In this document: piece by piece, positions 7,738 through 16,382 of the stretch | How positions within the stretch are numbered: the stretch's first letter is position 1 | How the letters are laid out: every line of letters begins with the position of its first letter | From: Bordetella genomosp. 13 | GTDB taxonomy: Bacteria; Pseudomonadota; Gammaproteobacteria; Burkholderiales; Burkholderiaceae_B | Reading direction: 5' to 3' | DNA: 64,000 nt | Assembly (NCBI RefSeq): GCF_007679965.1 | Contig: NZ_VEHL01000003.1 | Coordinates: 310,001-374,000 of the forward strand | The notes under the pieces: generated by a model | Databases searched by the model: none | Told to the model about the DNA's origin: nothing | Seen by the model: the letters and a program-made list of their open reading frames with translations, nothing else | Made by a program: the position numbers and the translations under genes

Positions 7738-8531
7738 CGCTGCCCGAGTACGACACCATCACCACGCGCATGGCCGACGAGCACGTGCTGCTGGTGACGC
7801 TGAACCGCCCGCAGGTGGGCAATGCCCTGAACACCCAGATGGGCCGCGACCTGCTGGACCTGTGGAACCGCCTCACCGAGGACGCCGGCGCCGCGCGCTG
7901 CGTGGTGCTGACGGGCGCTGGAGACCGCATCTTCTGCGCCGGCGGCGACCTGAAGGAACGCAACGGCATGAGCCGCGAGACCTGGCAGCGCCAGCACGAG
8001 CTGTTCGAGCGCATGTACTGGACGCTGGTCGATCTGCCGCTGCCCGTCATCGGCGCGGTCAACGGCCATGCCTACGCGGGCGGGCTGGAGATGGCGCTGT
8101 CCTGCGATTTCGTCTATGCCAGCCGCCAGGCGCGCTTCGCGCTGACCGAGGTGACGCTGGGCATCATGCCTGGCGCCGGCGGTACGCAGAACCTGCCGCG
8201 CGCGCTGGGCGAGCGCCGCGCCAAGGAGATCCTGATGACCGGCCGTCCGTTCGAGGCCGCGCAGGCATTGGAATGGGGCCTGGCCAACGCGCTGCACGAG
8301 CCGGCCGAGGTATTGCCGGCGGCGCTGGCCACGGCCGGCGTGATCGCCGGCAACGCGCCGCTGTCGGTGCGGCAGATCAAGAAGTCGGTGCGCTACGGCG
8401 GCCAGATGGAGCTTCGTACGGCGTTCCGCTTCGAGATCGAGGCCTACAACCATCTGGTCGATACCGACGACCGCCGCGAAGGCGTGCTGGCCTTCAACGA
8501 GAAACGCAAGCCGGTCTTCACGGGCCGCTGA
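7734..8531 (+). CDS. Enoyl-CoA hydratase/isomerase family protein
   Basis: A 265-residue crotonase-fold enzyme. Both acid/base glutamates of hydratases appear conserved: E119 in AGGLEMALSCDF and E139 in TEVTLGIMPGAGGTQ. The oxyanion-hole glycines lie in FCAGGDLKE and AYAGGLE. Hydration of an alpha,beta-unsaturated acyl-CoA is therefore expected. It is translationally coupled to the CoA-transferase (ATGA) and lies 20 bases before the lyase, which fits a desaturate-hydrate-cleave sequence with the later genes. Confidence 0.93.
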   Translation: MTLPEYDTITTRMADEHVLLVTLNRPQVGNALNTQMGRDLLDLWNRLTEDAGAARCVVLTGAGDRIFCAGGDLKERNGMSRETWQRQHELFERMYWTLVDLPLPVIGAVNGHAYAGGLEMALSCDFVYASRQARFALTEVTLGIMPGAGGTQNLPRALGERRAKEILMTGRPFEAAQALEWGLANALHEPAEVLPAALATAGVIAGNAPLSVRQIKKSVRYGGQMELRTAFRFEIEAYNHLVDTDDRREGVLAFNEKRKPVFTGR

Positions 8532-8551
8532 AGCATACAGAGGAGAACATC

Positions 8552-9493
8552 ATGGCAAGAGACGTCATCCTGCGCGAGGTGGGCCTGCGCGACGGCCTGC
8601 AGAGCGTGGCCACTTTCTTCGAGACCGCCGACAAGCTGGAATGGATCCGCCGCGAGGCCGCCGCGGGCGTGGGCGAGATCGAGGTCACGTCCTACGTGCC
8701 GCCCAAGCTGCTGCCGCAGTTCGTGGACGCGGAGGCCGTCACCACCGAATCGATGCGCATCCCCGGCCTGACGGTGGCCGCGCTGGTGCCCAATCTGCGC
8801 GGCGCGCAACGCGGCCTGGAGCTGGGCGTGCACAAGATCAATTTCGTGATGTCGGTCAGCGCGACCCACAACATGAAGAACGTGCGCCGCAGCCGCGAGG
8901 ACTCGCTGGCCGACTTCCGCAACATCGCCGAGCAGGTGCGCGCGCGGCCCGAGGGCCAGCGGCCCGAGCTGTGCGGCGGCCTGGCCACGGCGCTGGGATG
9001 TTCCTACGAGGGCGACGTACCGGTGGACGAGGTGGTGCGCTACGCGGTGGCGCTGGCCGAGGCGGGCGCCGACGAGCTGATCATTCCCGACACGGTGGGC
9101 TACGCCAATCCCGCGCTGGTGCGCCGCGTCTTCAAGGCGGTGCTGGCCGAGGTCGGCTCGCTGCCGGTGGCGGCGCACTTCCACGACACGCGCGGCACGG
9201 GCCTGGCCAATCTGCTGGCGGCGCTCGACTGCGGCGTGCGCGCCTTCGACGCATCGCTGGGCGGCCTGGGCGGCTGCCCCTTCGCGCCCGGCGCCACCGG
9301 CAACATCGTGATGGAAGACGCGGCCTACATGCTGGAATCGATGGGCGTGGACACGGGCATCGACCTGAACGCGCTGCTGGAGGTGCGCCAGGTGCTGCAG
9401 CGCGTGCTGCCGGACACGCCGCTGTACGGCGGCCTGGCGCGCGCCGGCCTGCCGCGCGGTTTCGTGCCGGCGCACGAGGCCGTGGCCGCCTGA
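8552..9493 (+). CDS. HMG-CoA lyase-like (DRE-TIM) aldolase
   Basis: A 313-residue DRE-TIM barrel enzyme. Catalytic and metal residues are visible: RD at positions 13-14 in LRDGLQ, the histidines of AHFHDTRG (H209, H211), and the loop cysteine C242 in GLGGCPFAPGATGN, the signature of HMG-CoA lyases. The reaction would be retro-aldol cleavage of a 3-hydroxy-3-substituted glutaryl-CoA-like thioester to a ketoacid or keto compound plus acetyl-CoA. AGAGGAGAA precedes the ATG. In this operon the substrate need not be HMG-CoA; a related branched hydroxyacyl-CoA made by the preceding hydratase is possible. Confidence 0.92.
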   Translation: MARDVILREVGLRDGLQSVATFFETADKLEWIRREAAAGVGEIEVTSYVPPKLLPQFVDAEAVTTESMRIPGLTVAALVPNLRGAQRGLELGVHKINFVMSVSATHNMKNVRRSREDSLADFRNIAEQVRARPEGQRPELCGGLATALGCSYEGDVPVDEVVRYAVALAEAGADELIIPDTVGYANPALVRRVFKAVLAEVGSLPVAAHFHDTRGTGLANLLAALDCGVRAFDASLGGLGGCPFAPGATGNIVMEDAAYMLESMGVDTGIDLNALLEVRQVLQRVLPDTPLYGGLARAGLPRGFVPAHEAVAA

Positions 9494-9523
9494 TTCCTCC
9501 CATCCCAAACACCGGACACCTGC

Positions 9524-10720
9524 ATGGACACGATTACGCATAGCGGTCAGGACGAGCTGACCATGCCCCTGGGCGAAGACTTTCCCGACGTGCGCGACAG
9601 CGTGCGGCGCATCTGCGAGCGCTTTCCCGGCGAGTACTGGCGCCGCCTGGAAGCCGAGGAGCGCTATCCCGACGAATTCGTCGCCGCGCTGACGGAATCG
9701 GGCTTCCTGGCCGCGCTGATCCCCGAGGAGTACGAGGGCAGCGGCATGCCGCTGCGCGCCGCGGCGGTCATCCTGGAAGAGATCCACGCCGCCGGCTGCA
9801 ACGCCGGCGCGTGCCACGCGCAGATGTACACCATGGGCACCGTGCTGCGCCATGGCAGCGCCGAACAGAAGGCGCGCTACCTGCCGGCCATCGCGCGCGG
9901 CGAGCTGCGCCTGCAGGCCTTCGGCGTGACCGAGCCCACCAGCGGCACCGACACCACGCGCCTGAAGACCCGCGCCGTGCGCGACGGCGACAGCTACGTG
10001 ATCAACGGCCAGAAGGTATGGACGTCGCGCGCCCTGCAGTCCGACCTGATGCTGCTGCTGGCGCGCACCACGCCGTACGACGAGGTGCAGAAGAAGAGCG
10101 ACGGCCTGTCGGTGTTCCTGGTGGACATCCGCGCGGCGCTGGGCCGCGGCATGGAGATCCGGCCGCTGGCCGCCATGATCAACCACAACACCACCGAGGT
10201 GTTCTTCGACAACCTGCGCATCCCGGCCGACAGCCTGATCGGCGAGGAAGGCAAGGGATTCCGCTACATCCTGGACGGCATGAACGCCGAACGCATCCTG
10301 GTGTCGTCGGAAGCCATCGGCGACGCGCGCTGGTTCACCCGCACGTCGGTGGCTTACGCCAGCGAGCGGCAGGTCTTCAACCGGCCCATCGGGCAGAACC
10401 AGGGCATCCAGTTTCCCATCGCGCGCGCCTACGCCGAGACTCAGGCGGCAGACCTGCTGCTGCGCAAGGCGGCCGCGCTGTTCCAGGCCGGCCTGCCGTG
10501 CGGCGACGAGGCCAACATGGGCAAGATGCTGGCCTCGGAAGCCGCGTGGCATGCCGCCGAGGCCTGCCTGCAGACGCATGGCGGCTTCGGCTTCGCGCGC
10601 GAGTACGACGTGGAGCGCAAGTGGCGCGAGACCCGGCTGCTGCAGATCGCGCCGATCTCGACCAACCTGATCCTTTCCTACATCGGCCAGCACATCCTGG
10701 GCATGCCGCGTTCGTTCTAG
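9524..10720 (+). CDS. Acyl-CoA dehydrogenase
   Basis: A 398-residue FAD enzyme of the acyl-CoA dehydrogenase family that would introduce the double bond used by the adjacent hydratase. The signature GVTEPTSGTDTTRLKT lies in the middle domain. The C-terminal helical domain contains LQTHGGFGFAREYDVERKWRE, where the acid residues near EYDVER fit the usual catalytic-base region. It is about the family length and has no signal peptide. It sits 30 bases after the lyase and 31 before MmgE/PrpD. Electrons would pass to ETF; no etf genes are in the window. Confidence 0.93.
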   Translation: MDTITHSGQDELTMPLGEDFPDVRDSVRRICERFPGEYWRRLEAEERYPDEFVAALTESGFLAALIPEEYEGSGMPLRAAAVILEEIHAAGCNAGACHAQMYTMGTVLRHGSAEQKARYLPAIARGELRLQAFGVTEPTSGTDTTRLKTRAVRDGDSYVINGQKVWTSRALQSDLMLLLARTTPYDEVQKKSDGLSVFLVDIRAALGRGMEIRPLAAMINHNTTEVFFDNLRIPADSLIGEEGKGFRYILDGMNAERILVSSEAIGDARWFTRTSVAYASERQVFNRPIGQNQGIQFPIARAYAETQAADLLLRKAAALFQAGLPCGDEANMGKMLASEAAWHAAEACLQTHGGFGFAREYDVERKWRETRLLQIAPISTNLILSYIGQHILGMPRSF

Positions 10721-10751
10721 GCCTCTGGCCCTCTCGACAAGGAGACTCACC

Positions 10752-12131
10752 ATGACCGGACTTACCCAGGCGCTGGCCGCCTACATCGCGGCCGGGCCGC
10801 AGGACGACGCGCAGGCCAATGCCATTGCCCGCATGGGCATGACGGACACCATCGCGGTGGCGCTGGCCGCGCGCGACGAAGGCGTCACCCGCATCGCGCT
10901 GGACTATGCGCGCGGCCTCTGCGGCACCGGCCCGGCCGCGCAGGGCGCGCCGCTGTGGTTCGGCGGCGACGCGTTGCCGCCGGCGCTGGCCGCCTTCGTC
11001 AACGGCGTGGCCAGCCATGCGCTGGACTACGACGACGTGGCGCTGTCGGGCCATCCCAGCACCGCGCTGACGCCCGCCATCCTGGCGCAGGGCCATGCTC
11101 AGGGCGCCTCGGGCGCGGACTGCCTGCGCGCCTACGTGGTGGGCTACGAGGTGTGGGCCGAGCTGGTCGCGCGCGAGCCCGATCCGTACCACATCAAGGG
11201 CTGGCATCCGACGGCGGTGTTCGGCACCGTGGCGGCCACGGCCGCGCTGTCGCACCTGCGCGGCCATACGCGGGAGCAGGCCGCGCGCGCGCTGGCCATC
11301 GGCGCCAGCCTGGCCAGCGGCCTGGTCGCCAACTTCGGCACCATGACCAAGCCGCTGCATTCGGGCCGCGTCGCCGCGCTGGCCTTCGAGGCGGTGACGC
11401 TGGCCGGCCTGGGCCTGACGGCGGCGGCCGACGCGCTGGAGCACCATGCGGGTTTCCTGGCGGCGCTGTCGCCGCGCGGGCAGGCCGACCGCGAGCGCCC
11501 GTACGTGCCGGGCGAGCCGCGCATCCTGGCCACCGGGCTGTCGATCAAGAAGTATCCCGTCTGCTATTCCGGGCACCGCGTCATCGACGCGGTGATCGAC
11601 CTGGCGCGCGAATCCGGCCTGGATGCCGCGCAGGTGGAACGCGTCACGATAGGCATCGGACGGCCACAGGCCTCCATGCTGCGCAACGCCGAACCCGTCA
11701 CGGCGCTGGAGGCCAAGTTCAGCGCCCAGTTCGCCGTGGCCGCGGCGCTGGTGCGACGCAAGGTGGGCCTGGCCGAGCTGGACGACGCCTTCGTCAACGA
11801 GCCGGCCATGCGCGCGCTGTACGGCAAGGTGGCGGTCGGGATCATCGAGGGGGCCGATCCCGAGGACTCGGCCTTCTCGCTGCACGACACGGTGGAGATC
11901 GCGCTGCGCGATGGACGGGTGCTGCGTTCGGGCGAGATCCGCTATCCGCGCGGCCATGCGCACCTGCCGCTGGCCGAGGCCGACCTGCGCGCCAAGTTCG
12001 ACGATTGCCACGCCATCTGGCGGCGCCAGGCGGGCGAGGGCGCGGCGGCGCTGCCGGCGGGCGGCGCCCTGTACGACCGGCTGGCCAGCCTGGCGCAGAT
12101 CGACGACGTGCGCGCGCTGTTCCGGAGCTGA
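10752..12131 (+). CDS. MmgE/PrpD family protein
   Basis: A 459-residue member of the family that includes 2-methylcitrate dehydratase, cis-aconitate decarboxylase and related lyases or epimerases. Family blocks are DTIAVALAA at the N-terminus, FVNGVASHALDYDDVALSGHPS around residues 80-100, and KKYPVCYSGHRVIDAVIDL around 262. An AAGGAGA ribosome site precedes the ATG. Inside a CoA-thioester pathway, a dehydration or isomerisation of a tri- or dicarboxylic intermediate is plausible. The precise reaction cannot be decided from sequence. Confidence 0.9.
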   Translation: MTGLTQALAAYIAAGPQDDAQANAIARMGMTDTIAVALAARDEGVTRIALDYARGLCGTGPAAQGAPLWFGGDALPPALAAFVNGVASHALDYDDVALSGHPSTALTPAILAQGHAQGASGADCLRAYVVGYEVWAELVAREPDPYHIKGWHPTAVFGTVAATAALSHLRGHTREQAARALAIGASLASGLVANFGTMTKPLHSGRVAALAFEAVTLAGLGLTAAADALEHHAGFLAALSPRGQADRERPYVPGEPRILATGLSIKKYPVCYSGHRVIDAVIDLARESGLDAAQVERVTIGIGRPQASMLRNAEPVTALEAKFSAQFAVAAALVRRKVGLAELDDAFVNEPAMRALYGKVAVGIIEGADPEDSAFSLHDTVEIALRDGRVLRSGEIRYPRGHAHLPLAEADLRAKFDDCHAIWRRQAGEGAAALPAGGALYDRLASLAQIDDVRALFRS

Positions 12132-12135
12132 CACG

Positions 12136-13635
12136 ATGCGCGGCACCGAAACCATCCCGTGGTCCCTGGAACTGCACACACTGGCCCGCCGCTTTCCGCA
12201 AGGCGTGGCGGTCGATGACGGGCAGGGGACGCTGGGCTACGCGGAACTGAACGCGCGCGCGCACGCGCTGGCGCAGGCGTTGCTGGCGGACGGCGCGCGG
12301 CAGGGCGGCTGCGTGGGCATCTATCTGCCCAACGGACGAACGGCGGTCTGGGCCGACTACGGCGCCACGGTCAGCGGCGTGTGCCTGGTGCACCTGAACG
12401 CGGTCTACACGCGCGAGGAGATCCGCTGGAGCCAGCAGCTGACGCCCATGAGCCACATCATCACGGACCGCGCGCATGCCGAGACGGTGCGCGGGCTGAG
12501 CGCGCGCCTCATCCTGTGCGAGGACATCGCGCCGCTGGACGCGCCGCCCGTGCTGCCGGCCGTCCCGGCCGACGCCTGGGGGCGCATCATCTTCTCGTCG
12601 GGCACCACGGGCAAGCCCAAGGCCCTGGTCTACGACCAGGGCCGGCGCTGGCTGGCCGCGGTGATGCTGCGGGCCGTGCTGCCCTTCACGCCAGGGCCGG
12701 GCTCGCGCGTGTTGCTGATGACGCCGTACGTGCACGGGGCCTCGATGCAGGCGCGCGCGTGGATGGACTACGGCGGCACCGCCGTGCTGCTGAACGGCGT
12801 GGACGTGGAGGCCGCCGGGCGCGAGCTGCGCGCTGGCACGCTGGACGCGGTGTTCGCGCCGCCCACGGTGCTGGCCAAGCTGGCCGCGGCGTTCGAGGGC
12901 GAGCATTTCCCGGGCCTGCGCTGCGTGTTCACGGGCACGCAGACGCTCACGCCCAGCCTGTACGCCAAGGCGCGCGCGCTGTTCGGCCCGCGCGTGCGCG
13001 TCACGTACGGCAAGAGCGAGAACGTCAATCCCATCACGGTGCTGGACCCCGAGGCCACGGAGGCCTGCTTTGCCGCGGGCGGCGGCGAGGGCGCCTGCCT
13101 GGGCTGGCCCGCGCCCGGTGTGCAGCTGCGCATCAACCCGCAGGGCGAGATCGAGCTGCGTTCGCGGCATATGTACATCGGCCATGTGGACGACAAGGGC
13201 TTCCACGGCCCGGACGCCGACGGCTGGCATCGCACGGGCGACCTGGGACGCATCGACGAGCAGGGCCGGCTCTGGCTGCTGGGCCGCATGGCCGACGTGA
13301 TCAAGAGCGGCGGCTACAAGGTCTATCCGGACGAGATCGAGGCGGCGCTGGCGGGCACGCCGGGCTGCGGCGAGATCTGCGTGGTCGCGCTGCCGTCGGA
13401 CTACTGGGGCGAGGTGATCGTCGCGGTGGCGGAACGCGTCACGGGCGAATGGATCGCCGCGGCGCGGCGCAAGGTGGAAGGCCTGGCGCGCTACAAGCAT
13501 CCACGCGCGTACATTCCGGTGCAGGCGCTGCCGCGCAATCCGCAGGGCAAGCTCAGCCGGCGCGTGGTGCGCGAGCTGGTGCAGTCGCGGTACGACCTGA
13601 TCGACGGGCCGTATCCAGAGCTGCGCGCACGGTAG
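12136..13635 (+). CDS. AMP-dependent acyl-CoA synthetase/ligase
   Basis: A 499-residue ANL-superfamily enzyme forming an acyl-adenylate and then an acyl-CoA. The phosphate loop SSGTTGKPKALVYD, the A5-like YGKSENVN, the A7/A8 stretch TGDLGRIDEQGRLWLLGRMADVIKSGG and the C-terminal catalytic lysine in NPQGKLSRR are all present. It begins four bases after the MmgE/PrpD stop, with GGAG inside that gene's end as ribosome site. It ends the operon and is followed by a strong hairpin. It gives the pathway a second, ATP-driven way to activate its acid besides the CoA-transferase. Confidence 0.92.
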   Translation: MRGTETIPWSLELHTLARRFPQGVAVDDGQGTLGYAELNARAHALAQALLADGARQGGCVGIYLPNGRTAVWADYGATVSGVCLVHLNAVYTREEIRWSQQLTPMSHIITDRAHAETVRGLSARLILCEDIAPLDAPPVLPAVPADAWGRIIFSSGTTGKPKALVYDQGRRWLAAVMLRAVLPFTPGPGSRVLLMTPYVHGASMQARAWMDYGGTAVLLNGVDVEAAGRELRAGTLDAVFAPPTVLAKLAAAFEGEHFPGLRCVFTGTQTLTPSLYAKARALFGPRVRVTYGKSENVNPITVLDPEATEACFAAGGGEGACLGWPAPGVQLRINPQGEIELRSRHMYIGHVDDKGFHGPDADGWHRTGDLGRIDEQGRLWLLGRMADVIKSGGYKVYPDEIEAALAGTPGCGEICVVALPSDYWGEVIVAVAERVTGEWIAAARRKVEGLARYKHPRAYIPVQALPRNPQGKLSRRVVRELVQSRYDLIDGPYPELRAR

Positions 13636-13662
13636 GGGCGATCGAGCGCAGGCATGAAAATA

Positions 13663-13694
13663 CGCGGCGCCGGAAAGATCCGGCGCCGCGTTTC
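13663..13694. terminator. Bidirectional terminator between the ligase and the SDR
   Basis: A perfect 11-bp stem (13663-13673 with 13680-13690) and 6-base loop is followed by TTTCC on the plus strand and by A-rich sequence on the other side. It serves two convergent genes. Confidence 0.85.
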
Positions 13695-13705
13695 CTTCGC
13701 CCTGG

Positions 13706-14446
13706 TCAGTACGTCGACCGCCCGCCCGACAGGTCGAACACCGCGCCGGTCGAGAACGAGCAGTCCTCGGTGCACAGCCAGGCCACCATGGCCGCCACTT
13801 CCTCCGGCAGGCCGAAGCGGCCCATGGGGATGCGCGACAGCATGTAGTCGATGTGCTGCGGCGTCATCTGGTCGAAGATCGCCGTCTTCACCGCGGCCGG
13901 CGTCACGCAGTTCACGCGGATGTCCGTGCCGGCCAGCTCCTTGCCCAGGGACTTGGTCAGCGCGATCACGCCGGCCTTGCTGGCGCTGTAGGCGGCGGCG
14001 TTGGGGTTGCCTTCCTTGCCCGCCACCGACGCGATGTTGACGATGCGGCCGCTGCCCCGTTCGCGCATCTGCGGCAGGACGGCCTGGCAGCACAGGAACG
14101 TACCGGTCAGGTTCACGTCCAGCACCTGCCGCCAGGCGGCTTCCGGATAGTCCATGACCGGGGCGTTCGGCCCTGTGATGCCCGCGCAGTTGATCAGCGC
14201 GTCGACGGCGCCGCCGTCCTGCGTGGCGGCCATGGCCGCGCGCACGCTGGCCGCGTCGGCCACGTCGACCTGCACGCCCGATGCGCCGGCCAGTTCGCGG
14301 GCGGCCGCCTGCAGCGCCGACGCGTCGCGGTCCCACAGCACGGGCCGCGCGCCCGATGCGGCGACGCGCCGGGCGATTGCCAGGCCCAGGCCCGCCGCGC
14401 CGCCGGTGACCACCACGCGCTTGCCGTGCATATCCAGTTGATTCAT
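13706..14446 (-). CDS. SDR-family oxidoreductase (3-oxoacyl reductase type)
   Basis: A 246-residue classical short-chain dehydrogenase. The cofactor motif TGGAAGLG is at about residue 14, and the catalytic Ser-Tyr-Lys set lies in NIASVAGKEGNPNAAAYSASKAG. The C-terminus FDLSGGRSTY is typical of FabG-like proteins. The start MNQLDMHGK is preferred over a longer frame because it begins at the Rossmann fold and has GGAGC upstream. It lies 25 bases behind the second Bug gene, so both probably form one minus-strand unit under the third GntR operator. It would oxidise or reduce a hydroxy/oxo intermediate of the island's pathway. Confidence 0.9.
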   Translation of the reverse strand: MNQLDMHGKRVVVTGGAAGLGLAIARRVAASGARPVLWDRDASALQAAARELAGASGVQVDVADAASVRAAMAATQDGGAVDALINCAGITGPNAPVMDYPEAAWRQVLDVNLTGTFLCCQAVLPQMRERGSGRIVNIASVAGKEGNPNAAAYSASKAGVIALTKSLGKELAGTDIRVNCVTPAAVKTAIFDQMTPQHIDYMLSRIPMGRFGLPEEVAAMVAWLCTEDCSFSTGAVFDLSGGRSTY

Positions 14447-14471
14447 GCCTTGCTGCTCCAGAAGTAGGGGA

Positions 14472-15434
14472 TCAATCGACCCGCGCGCCGGAGGTCTTGA
14501 CCGCCTGTCCCCAGACGCCGATCTCGCGCGCGATGAACTGGCGGGCTTCCTCCCGGCCGATGGACACGGTCTCGGCACCTTGCTGGGCAAGCTTGTCCTG
14601 CAGGTCGGGGCGCGCCAGCGCCTTGCGGGTCGCGGCGTTGAGCTGCTCGAGCACCGCCGCCGGCGTGCCCGCCGGCGCCATCAGGGCGATCCAGGCCTGG
14701 GCCTCGAAACCCGGCACGCCCTGGTCGGCCACCGGCCTGGCCTGCGGGAACGCGCGCGCGGGTTCGCGGCCGCCCACGCCCAGCACCTTCAGCGTGCCGG
14801 CCTTCACGTGCGGCATGATGGCCGGGCCCGCCTCGAACATCATGGCGACGTCGCCGGCGATCAGTCCGGTCAGCGCGGCCGAGGCGCCGCGGTACGGCAC
14901 GTGGGTCATCTCCAGCTTGGCCTGGCTCTTGAACATCTCCATCGTCAGGTGGTTGGTCAGCCCGCTGCCGCCCGAGCCGTAGTTCAGTTTGCCTGGGCGC
15001 TTGCGCACGTAGTCCAGCAGCTCGGGCACCGAGTTGGCGGGGAAGTCCGACCGCACCACCAGGAACAGCGGCACCATCGCCACCAGCGCCACGGGCTCGT
15101 AGTCCTTCTGGGCGTCGTAGGGCAGCTTGCTGTAGAGGCCCGGGTTGATGGCGATGGGGCCGCTGGCGCTCATCAGCAGCGTGTAGCCGTCGGGGTCGGC
15201 GCGCTTGGCCGTCTCCATGCCGATGATGCCGCCCGCGCCGCCGCGGTTGTCGACGAAGAAGGCCTGGCCCATGGCCTCGCCCAGTTCCTGCCCGACCACC
15301 CGGGCAATGACGTCGGTGGTCTGTCCGGCCGGGTAGGGCACCACGATCTTCACGCCCCGGTCGGGATAGGCGGCCAGGGCGGCCGTCGTGCCCAGGCTCG
15401 CGCCCAGCAGCACGGCCGCAAACAGTCTGCGCAT
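14472..15434 (-). CDS. Bug-family (TctC-like) substrate-binding protein, second copy
   Basis: A 320-residue periplasmic receptor with signal peptide MRRLFAAVLLGASLGTTAALA. It is strongly similar along its length to the Bug protein at 4571-5536. Shared blocks include YPDRGVKI, GQAFFVDNRGGAGGIIGME, LNYGSGG-GLTNHLTMEMFK and GPAIMPHV. AAAGGAGA precedes the ATG. The pair brackets the CoA operon, and a copy of the GntR operator lies 77-90 bases upstream of this gene. It is probably a receptor for the same or a closely related carboxylate; with no TctAB nearby, it would need a remote permease. Confidence 0.93.
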   Translation of the reverse strand: MRRLFAAVLLGASLGTTAALAAYPDRGVKIVVPYPAGQTTDVIARVVGQELGEAMGQAFFVDNRGGAGGIIGMETAKRADPDGYTLLMSASGPIAINPGLYSKLPYDAQKDYEPVALVAMVPLFLVVRSDFPANSVPELLDYVRKRPGKLNYGSGGSGLTNHLTMEMFKSQAKLEMTHVPYRGASAALTGLIAGDVAMMFEAGPAIMPHVKAGTLKVLGVGGREPARAFPQARPVADQGVPGFEAQAWIALMAPAGTPAAVLEQLNAATRKALARPDLQDKLAQQGAETVSIGREEARQFIAREIGVWGQAVKTSGARVD

Positions 15435-15510
15435 GCTCAGTCTCCTTTGGTGGATGGCGGCGCTGATCTTTGGTCAACGTCCGGACATTACGATATCACT
15501 TATCTCCATC

Positions 15511-15524
15511 TATGTACGTACATT
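15511..15524. promoter_or_regulatory. GntR operator copy 3, TATGTACGTACATT
   Basis: The 12-base core ATGTACGTACAT is identical to the two operators at 6436 and 6471, differing only in the first flanking base. It lies in the divergent gap between the second Bug gene and the DUF72 gene, and on distance it may affect either one. Confidence 0.7.
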
Positions 15525-15611
15525 GTTTTCGCATCCTGGTCCATGCGGGTCGAGGCGGGGCGGACGAGTGCGCCGCCGTCTTCGAGCGACCGGCGGTGTT
15601 ACCCTGCTGAC

Positions 15612-16379
15612 ATGAATCCGGCAGGCGCTCATTCTTCCCTGGCCAGGCCGCGCGTGGGTTGCGCGGGCTGGTCGCTGTCGTCCAAGGTGGCTGAAGCCTT
15701 TCCGGCGCAGGGCAGTCATCTCGAACGGTACGCGCAGGTGTTCTCCTGCGTGGAGATCAACTCGTCCTTCTATCGCCCGCACCAGCCCAAGACCTATGCG
15801 CGCTGGGCCGCCGGCGTGCCGGACGCGTTCCGCTTCAGCGTGAAGTTGTCGCGCACGGTCACGCACGAGCTGCGGCTGCGGCAATGCGAGCAGCCCGTGC
15901 GCGAGTTCTTCGAGCAGGTGGCCGCGCTGGAGGGCAAGCTGGGCTGCGTGCTGGTGCAACTGCCGCCCAGCCTGGCGCTGGACGCGGGCGAGGCCGCGGC
16001 GTTCTTCGACCTGATGCGCCGGCACACGCAGGCGCCCATCGCGTGCGAACCCCGCCATGCCAGCTGGTTCACGCCGGGCGGGGCTGCGTTGCTGGAGGGC
16101 GCGGGCATCGCCTGCGTGCAGGCGCATCCCGCGCCGGTTGCCGGCATCGGCGACGTCGGCGGCGCCGGCATGCTCTACGCCCGCCTGCACGGCGCGCCCG
16201 AGATCTACTATTCCGCCTACGACGAGGCATTCATCGCGGCCGTCGCGGCGCGGCTGCGCGAGGCGCTTGCGCAGGGCAGGGATGCCTGGTGCATCTTCGA
16301 CAATACGGCCCGCGGCGAGGCGGTCCCCAACGCGCTGTCACTGGCCCGCCGGCTGCAACCGCTGCCCGGCGCGGATTGA
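15612..16379 (+). CDS. DUF72 (YecE-like) domain protein
   Basis: A 255-residue TIM-barrel-like DUF72 protein. Family features are VGCAGWSLSSKV at the start, VEINSSFYRPHQPKTYARWA near residue 60, FRFSVKLSRTVTHELRL, and the C-terminal FDNTARGEAVPNAL. The function of the family is not established. It is divergent from the second Bug gene; a link to the acid pathway is not implied beyond the shared promoter region. Confidence 0.88.
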   Translation: MNPAGAHSSLARPRVGCAGWSLSSKVAEAFPAQGSHLERYAQVFSCVEINSSFYRPHQPKTYARWAAGVPDAFRFSVKLSRTVTHELRLRQCEQPVREFFEQVAALEGKLGCVLVQLPPSLALDAGEAAAFFDLMRRHTQAPIACEPRHASWFTPGGAALLEGAGIACVQAHPAPVAGIGDVGGAGMLYARLHGAPEIYYSAYDEAFIAAVAARLREALAQGRDAWCIFDNTARGEAVPNALSLARRLQPLPGAD

Positions 16380-16382
16380 AGC

